40,824 nucleotides of DNA from Chitinophaga sp. GbtcB8 (GTDB taxonomy: Bacteria > Bacteroidota > Bacteroidia > Chitinophagales > Chitinophagaceae): contig NZ_JAGXJN010000053.1 of the NCBI RefSeq assembly GCF_019091455.1, positions 1 to 40,824 on the forward strand, given 5' to 3'. The translations under genes and the position numbers were made by a program. Below, piece after piece: positions 24,495 to 33,080 of this stretch (positions are counted from its first letter, which is position 1; every line of letters begins with the position of its first letter). Below the pieces are notes generated by a model, which saw nothing but the letters and a program-made list of their open reading frames with translations, did no database searches and was not told the origin of the DNA.

Positions 24495-25202
24495 CTATTT
24501 AGCATGCAATAGAAATATAGCAGGCCGCTTGTGCAGCTCCGGCAGCGCGGCTTTCCACTCCTTCACCGTTTTGGTGTGAATGTACTCCTCCGGCCCGGTA
24601 ATATCTGCGGCAATACATAACAGCGTTTGGTCCTTACAGTTAGCCAGCAGGTCTTTTAGCAGCGGGTTATTTCTATAAGGGGTTTCAATAAAGATCTGTG
24701 TTTGGTCCTTTTTCAGGGAAAGGGCTTCCAGCTCGCGGATGGCTTTAATACGCTCCGGTGGTTTTACCGGCAGGTAACCGGTGAACTGGAAATTTTGCCC
24801 GTTCATGCCGGATGCCATTAAGGCTAATAAAATAGAATTAGGCCCTACCAGGGGTATTACCGGGGCATTGATCTTATGCGCCACCTGCACTACCAGATGC
24901 CCCGGATCGGCTATGGCCGGGCATCCTGCCTCACTCATGATACCAATGTCATTACCTTCCAGCAGTAATTTTTTTGCCAGCGCCGTATCCGGCGGATGGT
25001 TTTCATGCATCAGGTGCAGCTGCAGCGCATCAATGTTAATGTTACGGTCCAGCGCTTTCAGGAAGCGGCGGGCCGTACGCTCATTCTCCACAAAAAAGAA
25101 CCGTAACGGCTGCACGGCGGCAGTAATATATGCAGGAATGGTATGCAATGCCTCCGGGCTCAATACAGTGGGTATCAGGTACACTTTGCCGGGCGTGCTC
25201 AT
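24495..25202 (-). CDS. RsmI-like SAM-dependent methyltransferase (tetrapyrrole methylase fold)
   Basis: 235 residues of the family that includes RsmI, which 2'-O-methylates C1402 of 16S rRNA. The conserved loop reads SEAGCPAIADPGHLVV (RsmI normally has SDAGTP.ISDPG), followed by PLVGPNSILLALMASG. The usual N-terminal GTPIGNLED is replaced by YLIPTVLSPEA, and the protein is ~50 residues shorter than RsmI, so I do not use that gene name. It is likely a lineage-specific paralogue acting on RNA or another small target. Its start overlaps the stop of the EI24-like gene as TAATG. Confidence 0.82.
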   Translation of the reverse strand: MSTPGKVYLIPTVLSPEALHTIPAYITAAVQPLRFFFVENERTARRFLKALDRNINIDALQLHLMHENHPPDTALAKKLLLEGNDIGIMSEAGCPAIADPGHLVVQVAHKINAPVIPLVGPNSILLALMASGMNGQNFQFTGYLPVKPPERIKAIRELEALSLKKDQTQIFIETPYRNNPLLKDLLANCKDQTLLCIAADITGPEEYIHTKTVKEWKAALPELHKRPAIFLLHAK

Positions 25203-25966
25203 TACAACAGGCGTTTATCTTGTAAGTGAATAGTGGCTGCTATTACGGCGTAGGAAGGCGCCAGGGCCCAGCCTAAAACCGGTATGAACATGAACAGGTA
25301 AAATACAATGCCATTGCCCAGGGCCATACCCCGGTGCGCTTTTATGAAGGTAATGCTTTGGCGCATGTTCATACGGTGGCGCTCGCAGCTATAATCCATC
25401 ATGGAAAACCCAAAAAAGTAGGCTTCAATGAAAAAGCCCGCCAGTGGCGTTATCCAGCCCAGTATGGGTATAAAGGAAAGTAAGAATAACAGCAGCAGGG
25501 TAATGGTTTGGAATACCATGTTGCGGAATGATATGCGGATGCCACGCACCATATCTTTTAAAAACTCCTGCCAGCTGAAAGGGAACTCACGGTGCTGTAA
25601 AATGGCCTCTGTTTTTTCTGACAGGTAGGCAAACAGGGGCGAGCCCAGTATGAGGAAAAAATATTTGAAGTAGGCAAAGTAAAGGAGCATCAGAATAAGG
25701 CGGATGCAGAGCCCCAGGAGAATAAAAACAAAACTTACCCAGCTGCTTTCCAGATCCTGGATCCAGGTGCGCAGGGGCAGCAGGCTAAGAAGGTACTCCA
25801 CAAATTCACCTGAATAGCTCCACACAAAATAAATACCGGCTATAAATAACAAACAATAAATGATACCGGGTAACAGTATCCATTTCCAAAGTTTATTGGC
25901 GGTAATGAAGTGATGGGCTTTTCCGTAACATTGTATGGCAGCTATAACTTCTCTGAATGAAAACAA
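25202..25966 (-). CDS. EI24/CysZ-like integral membrane protein
   Basis: 254 residues with about four to five long hydrophobic segments (LLPGIIYCLLFIAGIYFVW, VSFVFILLGLCIRLILMLLYF, TITLLLLFLLSFIPILGW and a C-terminal pair). The pattern and the motif around ILGWITPLAGFFIEAYFFGFSMMDY match the EI24 domain family, which includes the sulfate transporter CysZ. No cys genes are nearby, so sulfate transport is not supported by context. The stop codon overlaps the start of the RsmI-like gene, indicating translational coupling. The following gap (25967-26147) holds only AT-rich sequence with no recognisable gene. Confidence 0.85.
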   Translation of the reverse strand: MFSFREVIAAIQCYGKAHHFITANKLWKWILLPGIIYCLLFIAGIYFVWSYSGEFVEYLLSLLPLRTWIQDLESSWVSFVFILLGLCIRLILMLLYFAYFKYFFLILGSPLFAYLSEKTEAILQHREFPFSWQEFLKDMVRGIRISFRNMVFQTITLLLLFLLSFIPILGWITPLAGFFIEAYFFGFSMMDYSCERHRMNMRQSITFIKAHRGMALGNGIVFYLFMFIPVLGWALAPSYAVIAATIHLQDKRLL

Positions 25967-26147
25967 GGTCCGCTTTTTTAGTATGACAGAATGAATAATG
26001 CCGTAAATAACTAAAAAATCAACGGAACGAAAATAAAAATATTTCAGCCACCGGCTTTGTGCCGCTGGTAATTAGCTTTTACTCAAAGAATATTTGCATT
26101 TCACGCGCTAATGATCGGCCACTAAATGGTATTAGCAGCAGCCGTTA

Positions 26148-27167
26148 TTAGAACTTCGGACACAAGGTTTTATACTTGCTGTTTTCGCTGGAACGGTGAA
26201 TATAAATAACAGATATTTCCATACCGCCCCTGTAGTTGGAGGCTGGTTTCAGAGAAGACACGTTCAGATCATAGGTCATACCTACGGTAAAGCCGCCGAT
26301 CTCTAACCCTACATAGGGGTTAATAGCATCTTTCAGGCGGTACCAGCTACCCAGGTAAAACATAGTTGGGTTATCTTCCGGCACACCGCTCAGGTTAAAG
26401 CCGTAAGCTGCGCCAAAAGAGGTTTCAGAAGCCGTGCTTTGTTTCATGTACAATGCGCTGGCATGTATGCGGTTATAACCATTTACCGGGAAAGAACCCC
26501 CACCGTGTACGGTGTAACGGTAGCTTAAACGGTTGTTATCCTGGCTCATGAAAGTTTCAGTAGGCTGGGTAATGTGATAATAGGAAGCGCCCAGGTAAAT
26601 ATTGGAAGCTTCACCCACCAGGCCATTATATAATATACCTACGTTGGGATCAAAGTAAGATATTTTAGGATTGGTGAGAAACTCGTTGCTGGGCAGCCCG
26701 GGGTTGTACCCGTTGTTATCTATCTGGTTCTCAAACATCAGCTTACTCTGGTCAATACGTTTTTGCATAAACGCACCTTGTAAACCGATAGCCAGGGTAT
26801 GGTTTCCTTCCGGATCCAGACCTTTATGATAAGAAGTGCTGATAGCGATATAGTTAGATACCAGTGCGCCGCCGCCGGTTTTATCATACAGGGCCATAAT
26901 GCCTACGCCCCATACATCTGTATAGGAAATAACATTCTTTAAAATGCTAAAGTCAGCAGAAAGGGTTCCCGTTACATAGGGGGTGGCAATGCTTCTCCAC
27001 TGTGAACGATAGTTGCCGGCTATACGATAATCGCCGGAAAACAAGCCGGTAAAAGCTGGGTTCAGGGTCATAGGCGAAGCAAAGAACTGCGAAAAATGCG
27101 GGTCCTGTGCCTTGCTGGCAGGAATCAAATAGAGAAAGATGGTTAATATTAGTAAAGCCTTTTTCAT
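26148..27167 (-). CDS. PorP/SprF-family type IX secretion outer membrane protein
   Basis: PorP/SprF proteins are outer-membrane barrels that anchor or export T9SS cargo, often a large adhesin or SprB-like filament encoded next to them. I place the start at 27167 (MKKALLILTIFLYLIPASKAQ), giving 339 residues with a clean signal peptide; the upstream in-frame ATG adds 15 residues without signal features. The family opening DPHFSQFFASPMTLNPAFTG and FSGDYRIAGNYRSQW is very clear. No partner adhesin is next to it, so this is an orphan copy whose cargo is elsewhere. Confidence 0.92.
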   Translation of the reverse strand: MKKALLILTIFLYLIPASKAQDPHFSQFFASPMTLNPAFTGLFSGDYRIAGNYRSQWRSIATPYVTGTLSADFSILKNVISYTDVWGVGIMALYDKTGGGALVSNYIAISTSYHKGLDPEGNHTLAIGLQGAFMQKRIDQSKLMFENQIDNNGYNPGLPSNEFLTNPKISYFDPNVGILYNGLVGEASNIYLGASYYHITQPTETFMSQDNNRLSYRYTVHGGGSFPVNGYNRIHASALYMKQSTASETSFGAAYGFNLSGVPEDNPTMFYLGSWYRLKDAINPYVGLEIGGFTVGMTYDLNVSSLKPASNYRGGMEISVIYIHRSSENSKYKTLCPKF

Positions 27168-27249
27168 AAAGGTTAATGCATTATGGTATAGGATAGGATA
27201 AAAACAGTTCACTTTTACCAGTCTAAGGTACGAAAAGAGCTTAATATTT

Positions 27250-27257
27250 CAAATTTA
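27250..27257 (-). promoter_or_regulatory. -7 element TAAATTTG upstream of the PorP/SprF gene
   Basis: Exact TAnnTTTG match on the minus strand, about 80 bases before the chosen start codon. The predicted leader is longer than for neighbours, so this is only a moderate candidate. Confidence 0.4.
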
Positions 27258-27278
27258 ATTCATATAATATAGAACGTT

Positions 27279-27932
27279 TTACTGCTGCAATTTGTTACCA
27301 AAGGCCAGATCACCGGCATCTCCAAGGCCGGGAACAATGTATCCCTTGGCGGTAAGCTCGTCGTCAATATCCCCTGCCCATATGCTGAGATTGGGGCTGG
27401 CATGGCGTTGTACGTATTCTATACCCACGGTGCAGGCAATGGCTACTACCAGGTGGATGTGTTTGGGTTTGCCAATATCCTCCAGGTGCTCAATGGTTTT
27501 TACCAGGGAAGCGCCGGTAGCCAGCATAGGATCGGAGAGGATAACCACCTGACCGTCAATGGAGGGGCTGGACACATATTCCAGGCTAATATCAAAAGAA
27601 CCGTCTGTTTTATGTTTGCGGTAGGCAGATATAAAGGCGTGATCGGCTTTATCGTAATAATGCAATAATCCCTGGTGCAGCGCCAAACCGGCCCGTAAAA
27701 TGGTGGCCAGCACCGGCTGCTCCTTCAATACCCGGCAGTTGGCAATGCCCAGTGGGGTCTGGATCTCTTTTTCCACGTATTCCAGTGTTTTGCTGATCTC
27801 GTAGGCAGCCACTTCGCCCAGGCGTTCCATATTACGACGAAAACGCATGCGGTCTGTTTGGATGTCCATACTTCTGATCTCGCTAAGCCATTCTCCCACC
27901 AGCGAATTGGTCTCACTCAGATTGATTATCAT
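27279..27932 (-). CDS. upp: Uracil phosphoribosyltransferase
   Basis: Makes UMP from uracil and PRPP in pyrimidine salvage. I start at 27932 (MIINLSETNSLVGEW), giving 217 residues, close to the usual ~210; the 47 residues upstream in frame are low-complexity and phenylalanine-rich and do not fit. The PRPP loop reads ILSDPMLATGAS (usually VLDPMLATGGS), preceded by the dimer-forming TILRAGLALHQGLL, and the uracil-binding end GYIVPGLGDAGDLAFG is intact. The 355 bp upstream holds no gene: near the start an AT-rich leader, then an array and hairpin region at 28153-28249. Confidence 0.95.
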   Translation of the reverse strand: MIINLSETNSLVGEWLSEIRSMDIQTDRMRFRRNMERLGEVAAYEISKTLEYVEKEIQTPLGIANCRVLKEQPVLATILRAGLALHQGLLHYYDKADHAFISAYRKHKTDGSFDISLEYVSSPSIDGQVVILSDPMLATGASLVKTIEHLEDIGKPKHIHLVVAIACTVGIEYVQRHASPNLSIWAGDIDDELTAKGYIVPGLGDAGDLAFGNKLQQ

Positions 27933-28152
27933 TACTAGCCGTTTGGGGGGCAAAATACCAAAAAACACAGGAAAGGCGAAGGGAAAAGGTTTTTTTAACA
28001 GGAAAAAGCTAATGTGGTACAGATGTAGGGAAAAGGGTAGGGTTTTATGTAGGGGGGAGGAGTTGCGCAGCAATGTCGCAGCAATTACGGGGCCTTTTTA
28101 GGAGGGAAGGGTACCAGTATCACAGCAATTGGAATAGGGAAAAATGGGCTGA

Positions 28153-28249
28153 TCCCAAAGGAATGTAAAATGTAAAATCATAAATGTAAAATGTAAAAGT
28201 GGAACGCAGTCCCTTATTCGCTGCATACCACTTTTACATTCTTTTGGGA
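28153..28249. repeat. ATGTAAA heptamer array with alternative hairpins
   Basis: Units ATGTAAA recur in 7-base steps between about 28163 and 28197. The segment 28228-28249 can pair in two ways: its first 13 bases are the exact complement of 28190-28202, and 28232-28249 pairs with 28153-28170 at 17 of 18 positions. The two pairings exclude each other. Both flanking genes (VWA protein and upp) read on the minus strand, so this is downstream of one and upstream of the other. Confidence 0.75.
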
Positions 28250-28287
28250 CTTTCATGTGGGAAAACAACAATGAGAAAGGCCGGCTG

Positions 28288-30189
28288 TTATTCCCGGGAA
28301 GCCTGGCTGCCCGGTTGCAGGAGGGCGGCTTTTTTTACCAGCTGTAAAAATTCAGCGCGGTAACCTTCCGGATCATCGCCCCGGGCATCCTTAGCCAGGG
28401 AAAGCACCTGCTCATAGCTGGCCTGCCCTTTATGGGCGGAATTACGGAGCAGCTGCCCAAACTCAGCTACTGCAGCGCACATACGAAAATCTATAGGGGC
28501 GGCTGTAATGGCCTGTACCTGGTAGGGCAGCACTTTGCTCATTAGCTGGCTTTGACTGTCGGCAGGCCTTTTATAGCGCAGCTTCACGGTCAGCACTTCG
28601 TTCGCTGGGTTGCTAATCACTGCGCGTTGCTGGTACTTCAGCGGGTCTACCCAGTTAACGGCATCTGTTTTAGCGCCAGCGGGCACTATCTCGTACAGGG
28701 CGGTTACGGTGTGGCCGGCGCCCATATCGCCCGCATCTTTTTTATCGTTGTTAAAATCTTCGTTCTGCAGCAGGCGGTTTTCGTACCCTACTAACCGGTA
28801 GGATCGTACGTACCTGGGATTAAACTCTATCTGCAGCTTTACATCTTTGGCAATGGTGAACAGGGTGCCGCCAAATTCCGTTACAAAGGTGCGGCGGGCT
28901 TCTTCAAAATTATCTATGTAAGCGTAGTTGCCGTTGCCTTTATCGGCCAGCAGCTCCAGCTTATTATCTTTATAATTACCCATACCAAAACCCAGCACTG
29001 ACAGGAAAATGCCTTTGTCGCGCTCTTTTTCTATAATGCGCTGCAGTTCGCCATCGCTGGAAGGGCCTACGTTGAAATCGCCGTCTGTGGCTATGATCAC
29101 GCGGTTATTACCTTCTTTCATAAAGTTGGCGGCAGCGGTTTTATAAGCCAGCAGAATACCTTCCCCACCAGCGGTGGAGCCACCGGCCTGCAATTGATCC
29201 AGCGCATCCAGGATAGTGGTTTTTTCACTGCCGGGTGTAGCGGGCAGCACCAGGCCGGCAGCGCCGGCATATACGGCAATGGCTACTTTATCTGCAGGGC
29301 GCAGCTGCTGTACCAGTGTTTTTAATGCCTGTTTTACCAGGGGCAGCTTGTTGGCATCTTCCATAGAGCCGGAAACATCTATCAGGAACACCAGGTTAGA
29401 GGGCGGTACCTTATCGGCCGTAACGGTTCTGCCTTTCAGTCCAATGCGCACCAGCTGGTGTGCGGTGTTCCAGGGGCATATAGCCATATCCGTATAAATA
29501 GCTACAGGGTCTGCACCAGCAGGGGCTTTGTACTGGTAATCAAAATAATTGATCATTTCCTCTACCCGCACAGCATCGGCAGGCGGCATTTGCCCGTTGT
29601 TCAGGAAGCGGCGGATGTTGCTGTAGGCAGCGCGGTCCACATCAATGGAAAAGGTGCTGAGCGGCTGATCCGTGGCGGTATGAAAGTCATTTTCATTGAT
29701 AGGGCTGTAATCTTCTGTATTATAATCTTTGTAAACGCCTTGTGGCATAGGGGCAGCATACGACATAGCCATATCAGCGTTTGTCTCATATTCCACCAAA
29801 CTCCTTGCGGCCTTTGCCTGCACGCTTTGCGCAGCCCGTACCCGCTTCTTTTCCTCCAGCTTAAATACCCGCGCCGTGGAATCAGCCGGGGTTAATGGCT
29901 GCAGCAGGATCAGCACCTTACCTGCGTTGGGCTTTATTACTACTTCCTGGGTTTTATAACCGCTATAACGCAGCTGCAGCACTACAGAACCGGTTGGGAT
30001 CTGCAGCCGGAAGCCGCCTGCAGCATCACTTTGTACGGATGATTTACCCGCTTTTACCTGGATGCTAACCCCGGCAAGCGGTTTATGGGAGCCTGCTTCC
30101 TGTACGCTGCCCCTGATCTCACGGGTTTGTGCATTGACTGTCAGGGCAGTAAAACAGGCCAGCAGCAACAGGGAAAAATATTTTTGCAT
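28288..30189 (-). CDS. VWA-domain surface/periplasmic protein with carboxypeptidase-regulatory-like domain
   Basis: I start at 30189 (MQKYFSLLLLACFTALTVNAQ), giving 633 residues with a signal peptide; the longer in-frame reading lacks one. After the signal comes a CarboxypepD_reg-like beta domain (about 22-100: REIRGSVQEAGSHKPLAGVSI), then a VWF-A N-terminal region with STFSIDVDRAAYSNIRRFLN. A von Willebrand A domain follows with a complete MIDAS (DVSGSM, later DGDFNVG), and then a DUF3520-like C-terminus. The layout matches YfbK-type proteins, whose role is not established; metal-dependent protein binding is expected. The gene is divergent from anmK with 79 bp between the starts. Confidence 0.88.
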   Translation of the reverse strand: MQKYFSLLLLACFTALTVNAQTREIRGSVQEAGSHKPLAGVSIQVKAGKSSVQSDAAGGFRLQIPTGSVVLQLRYSGYKTQEVVIKPNAGKVLILLQPLTPADSTARVFKLEEKKRVRAAQSVQAKAARSLVEYETNADMAMSYAAPMPQGVYKDYNTEDYSPINENDFHTATDQPLSTFSIDVDRAAYSNIRRFLNNGQMPPADAVRVEEMINYFDYQYKAPAGADPVAIYTDMAICPWNTAHQLVRIGLKGRTVTADKVPPSNLVFLIDVSGSMEDANKLPLVKQALKTLVQQLRPADKVAIAVYAGAAGLVLPATPGSEKTTILDALDQLQAGGSTAGGEGILLAYKTAAANFMKEGNNRVIIATDGDFNVGPSSDGELQRIIEKERDKGIFLSVLGFGMGNYKDNKLELLADKGNGNYAYIDNFEEARRTFVTEFGGTLFTIAKDVKLQIEFNPRYVRSYRLVGYENRLLQNEDFNNDKKDAGDMGAGHTVTALYEIVPAGAKTDAVNWVDPLKYQQRAVISNPANEVLTVKLRYKRPADSQSQLMSKVLPYQVQAITAAPIDFRMCAAVAEFGQLLRNSAHKGQASYEQVLSLAKDARGDDPEGYRAEFLQLVKKAALLQPGSQASRE

Positions 30190-30243
30190 AGTGATTTGTT
30201 TTGATCTGCTAAGAGGATGCATCAATGAGGTCAAATTCCATAT

Positions 30244-30251
30244 TATCTTTG
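30244..30251 (+). promoter_or_regulatory. -7 element TATCTTTG before anmK
   Basis: Exact TAnnTTTG match 17 bases before the anmK start. An out-of-frame ATG begins at 30252, immediately after the element, and is not used. No clear -33 element was found. Confidence 0.5.
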
Positions 30252-30268
30252 ATGAAAATTTTTTCAGC

Positions 30269-31363
30269 ATGGTATATCATGTAATTGGCATTATGTCGGG
30301 TAGTTCGCTGGACGGGCTGGATATTGCTTTTGTGGAGCTGGCCGAAGTACGCGGCAAGTGGGAGTACACCATTCAGGCGGCAGACTGCCTGGCGTATGAG
30401 CCGGAGTGGGTAGAGCAGCTCAGCGGCGCTACCGGCCTGCCTGCAGGCGAATACCTGCTGCTGCACAGCCGTTATGGCCATTACATAGGAGAAAAAATAA
30501 AACAGTTTATAACACAGCATGGGCTGGAACATAAAGTACATTTCATAGCCTCTCACGGGCATACCACCTTTCATATGCCGGCGCAGAAAATGACGGCGCA
30601 GCTGGGCGAAGGCGCTGCTATAGCTGCTGTTACCGGCCTGCCGGTGATCAGCGACCTGCGTGCCATGGATGTAGCCCTGGGCGGGCAGGGCGCGCCCATA
30701 GTGCCTGTTGGCGAACAATTGCTGCTGCCGGGTTACCAGTATTGGTTAAACCTGGGAGGTATTGCCAATGTATCCGCTAACCTGGAAAGCGGGTTTACCG
30801 CTTTTGATATTTGCCCTGCTAACCGGGTGCTGAATGCCCTGGCCGGGGAGCTGGGACGCGCCTACGACGAAAACGGTGCGCTGGCAGCCGGTGGTATTAC
30901 GGATAAACATTTACTGACCGCATTAAATGAGCTGCCTTATTATACATTGCCCTGGCCCAAATCACTGGCCAATGATTTTGGTACAGATACAGTACTGCCA
31001 TTAATAAAGAACACACGCATTTCCATTCAGGGTAAGCTTAACACCTACACGCAGCATATAGCCGTGCAGGTAGCCCATGCAGTGGCGCAGCTGCAAAAGC
31101 AGCAAGGGGCAGCGGAAGGAGAGCAGAAGATGCTCATCACCGGCGGCGGCGCTTTTAATGGATTTCTGGTAAAACAGATCCAGGAACAATTACAACCTTA
31201 TGATGTAACAGTAGTAGTGCCGGATGCCCAGACGGTAAATTATAAAGAGGCGCTGATAATGGCGCTGATAGGCACTTTGCGCTGGCGGCAGGAGCCGAAC
31301 GTGTTATCCTCCGTAACGGGTGCGCAGCGGGATAGTGTTGGGGGAGCGTTGTGGCAGTCGTAA
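30269..31363 (+). CDS. anmK: Anhydro-N-acetylmuramic acid kinase
   Basis: AnmK phosphorylates and opens 1,6-anhydro-MurNAc released from peptidoglycan, so the sugar can be recycled. The start at 30269 gives 364 residues beginning MVYHVIGIMSGSSLDGLDIAF; longer upstream in-frame readings run antisense through the VWA gene. The N-terminal nucleotide motif (usually GTMSGTSLDGVD), SHGHTTFH, GGQGAPIVP, LNLGGIANVS, DICPANRVLNALA and the late GGGAFNGFL are all present. It runs convergently into ade with ten bases between the stop codons. Together with the M23 and EnvC-like genes it adds to the cell-wall theme of the window. Confidence 0.95.
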   Translation: MVYHVIGIMSGSSLDGLDIAFVELAEVRGKWEYTIQAADCLAYEPEWVEQLSGATGLPAGEYLLLHSRYGHYIGEKIKQFITQHGLEHKVHFIASHGHTTFHMPAQKMTAQLGEGAAIAAVTGLPVISDLRAMDVALGGQGAPIVPVGEQLLLPGYQYWLNLGGIANVSANLESGFTAFDICPANRVLNALAGELGRAYDENGALAAGGITDKHLLTALNELPYYTLPWPKSLANDFGTDTVLPLIKNTRISIQGKLNTYTQHIAVQVAHAVAQLQKQQGAAEGEQKMLITGGGAFNGFLVKQIQEQLQPYDVTVVVPDAQTVNYKEALIMALIGTLRWRQEPNVLSSVTGAQRDSVGGALWQS

Positions 31364-31373
31364 TTAATAATTA

Positions 31374-33008
31374 TTATTTAGTCACCGTTGTAAAAGTAAA
31401 GGTATCTCCATCAAACAGGCCTTTATCACTGAGCTTTAAGTGTGGGATCACTAACAGCGCCATAAAAGAGAGCGTCATGAAAGGCGCGGCCAGCGGGCTG
31501 CCCAGGGCTTTGGCGGCTTTATCAAGCTGGCTGTACCGGGCCGCTACTTCGTAGCCATCCAGGTGGCTCATTAAGCCGGCTACCGGCAGGGGTAATACAT
31601 CTATCTCCATACCATTTACCACACTAATACCACCTTTTTCACGGATCACGGCATTTACCGCGGCGCAAATGCTTTCATCATCTGCCCCAACGGCAATAAT
31701 GTTATGGCTGTCGTGCGCCACGGACGATGCAATGGCGCCTTTGGTAAATCCAAAATTGCGGATAAAACCTGCGGCTGCGGGCGCGGGAAAATAGCGGTTC
31801 ACCACCACCATCTTCAGCACATCCTGTGATGGATCACTGTGCAGGGCGCCGTTTTGCACGGGCAGGGTGGCGGTAAGGTTATTGGTGATCAGCTGCCCGT
31901 CCAGCGCTTCAATTACATTTACAGTTGCGCTGGTACCGGAAGCGGGTATACGAAAATCATCCACATGCTGCGGGCGGCAATCAAAGTTATTGATAATGCC
32001 TGCGTTAACGGGCTCAATCAGCGTTTGGCCGTTGGCCGCCACCTGTATGCCATTCACATAGGTAGCCTTTACTGCAAAGTCGGTGGTGTTGTTAATGATG
32101 ATAAGATCTGCGGGATCACCTTCACGCAGCAGACCAACTTCCATTTTATAATGCAGCACCGGGTTTACGCAGGCGGCGCGCAGCACTTTAAACAGGTCTA
32201 TACCTTTTGCCAGCGCACGTTTTACCAGCACGTTAATATGCCCTTCCACCAGGCTGTCAGGATGTTTATCATCGCTGCAGAACATCATTTTTTCCGGGTA
32301 GTTATGCAGCAGGGGGATCAGCGCCTCAAAGTTCTTGGCTGCGCTGCCTTCCCTTATCAGGATGTGCATGCCATACTGCAGCTTGTCCTGCGCTTCTTCC
32401 AGTGTAAAACATTCATGATCGGTGCTAATGCCGGCATCTATATACTGTTTGGCTGCAGCGCCGCGCAGGCCGGGGGCATGGCCATCCACCGGTTTACCGG
32501 CTTTATGGGCAGCGGCTATTTTTTCCATTACATCCGGCTGCTGCTGCAGCACACCGGGAAAGTTCATCATTTCAGAAAGGTAGCGGATCTCCGGGTGTGC
32601 CAGCAGCGTTTTTACGTCCTGTACGCTTACCACTGCGCCGGCTGTTTCAAACGGGGTGGCCGGCACACAGGAGGGAGCGCCGAAATTGCATTTGAACGGG
32701 GTATGCTGGCAGTTGGCGATCATGTAGTTTACGCCAGCCACGCCTAATACATTGGCTATTTCATGCGGGTCGGAAATGGTACCTACGGTGCCGTGCACCA
32801 CTGCCAGGCGGGCAAATTCCGCCGGGGTAAGCATAGCGCTTTCTATGTGCACATGCGCATCAATAAAGCCGGGCAGCAGGTATTGATCGTAAGGCTTGCT
32901 ATCGCGCACAATTTGCCGGATACGCCCATGTGAAATGTGTACGGTAGCAGGGTATATTTCCTGGTTTAGGATATCTATCAGGTTGCCTGAAAGCTGGAAA
33001 GTACTCAT
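31374..33008 (-). CDS. ade: Adenine deaminase
   Basis: Deaminates adenine to hypoxanthine for purine salvage. 544 residues and two-domain layout fit the bacterial Ade family in the amidohydrolase superfamily. Metal-site motifs are LPGFIDAHVHIESAM (HxH), VGTISDPHEIANVLG, DGHAPGL and STDHECFT. NPVLHYKMEVGLLREGDPADLII is the typical barrel end. The C-terminal domain contains VAHDSHNIIAVG. A TATCTTTA element ends four bases before the start codon, hinting at a very short leader. It is divergent from the LolA-like gene at 33081. Confidence 0.95.
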   Translation of the reverse strand: MSTFQLSGNLIDILNQEIYPATVHISHGRIRQIVRDSKPYDQYLLPGFIDAHVHIESAMLTPAEFARLAVVHGTVGTISDPHEIANVLGVAGVNYMIANCQHTPFKCNFGAPSCVPATPFETAGAVVSVQDVKTLLAHPEIRYLSEMMNFPGVLQQQPDVMEKIAAAHKAGKPVDGHAPGLRGAAAKQYIDAGISTDHECFTLEEAQDKLQYGMHILIREGSAAKNFEALIPLLHNYPEKMMFCSDDKHPDSLVEGHINVLVKRALAKGIDLFKVLRAACVNPVLHYKMEVGLLREGDPADLIIINNTTDFAVKATYVNGIQVAANGQTLIEPVNAGIINNFDCRPQHVDDFRIPASGTSATVNVIEALDGQLITNNLTATLPVQNGALHSDPSQDVLKMVVVNRYFPAPAAAGFIRNFGFTKGAIASSVAHDSHNIIAVGADDESICAAVNAVIREKGGISVVNGMEIDVLPLPVAGLMSHLDGYEVAARYSQLDKAAKALGSPLAAPFMTLSFMALLVIPHLKLSDKGLFDGDTFTFTTVTK

Positions 33009-33012
33009 ATGT

Positions 33013-33020
33013 TAAAGATA
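33013..33020 (-). promoter_or_regulatory. Candidate -7 element TATCTTTA before ade
   Basis: One mismatch from TAnnTTTG on the minus strand, ending four bases before the ade ATG, the same spacing as at dut. Without a clear -33 element this is a weak call. Confidence 0.35.
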
Positions 33021-33080
33021 TAATTACCCGGCGGGAATTGGCATAATTCGTGTAATTTGTGTACCACTAAAACGAATAAT

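Noticed and set aside
25967..26147. Possible small RNA or tRNA in the gap after the EI24-like gene
   Set aside because: No cloverleaf, T-arm consensus, promoter plus terminator pair or conserved fold could be made out; only AT-rich sequence.
27933..28073. Longer Upp with 47 extra N-terminal residues
   Set aside because: The extension is Phe/Pro-rich, unlike any Upp, and the family start matches 27932.
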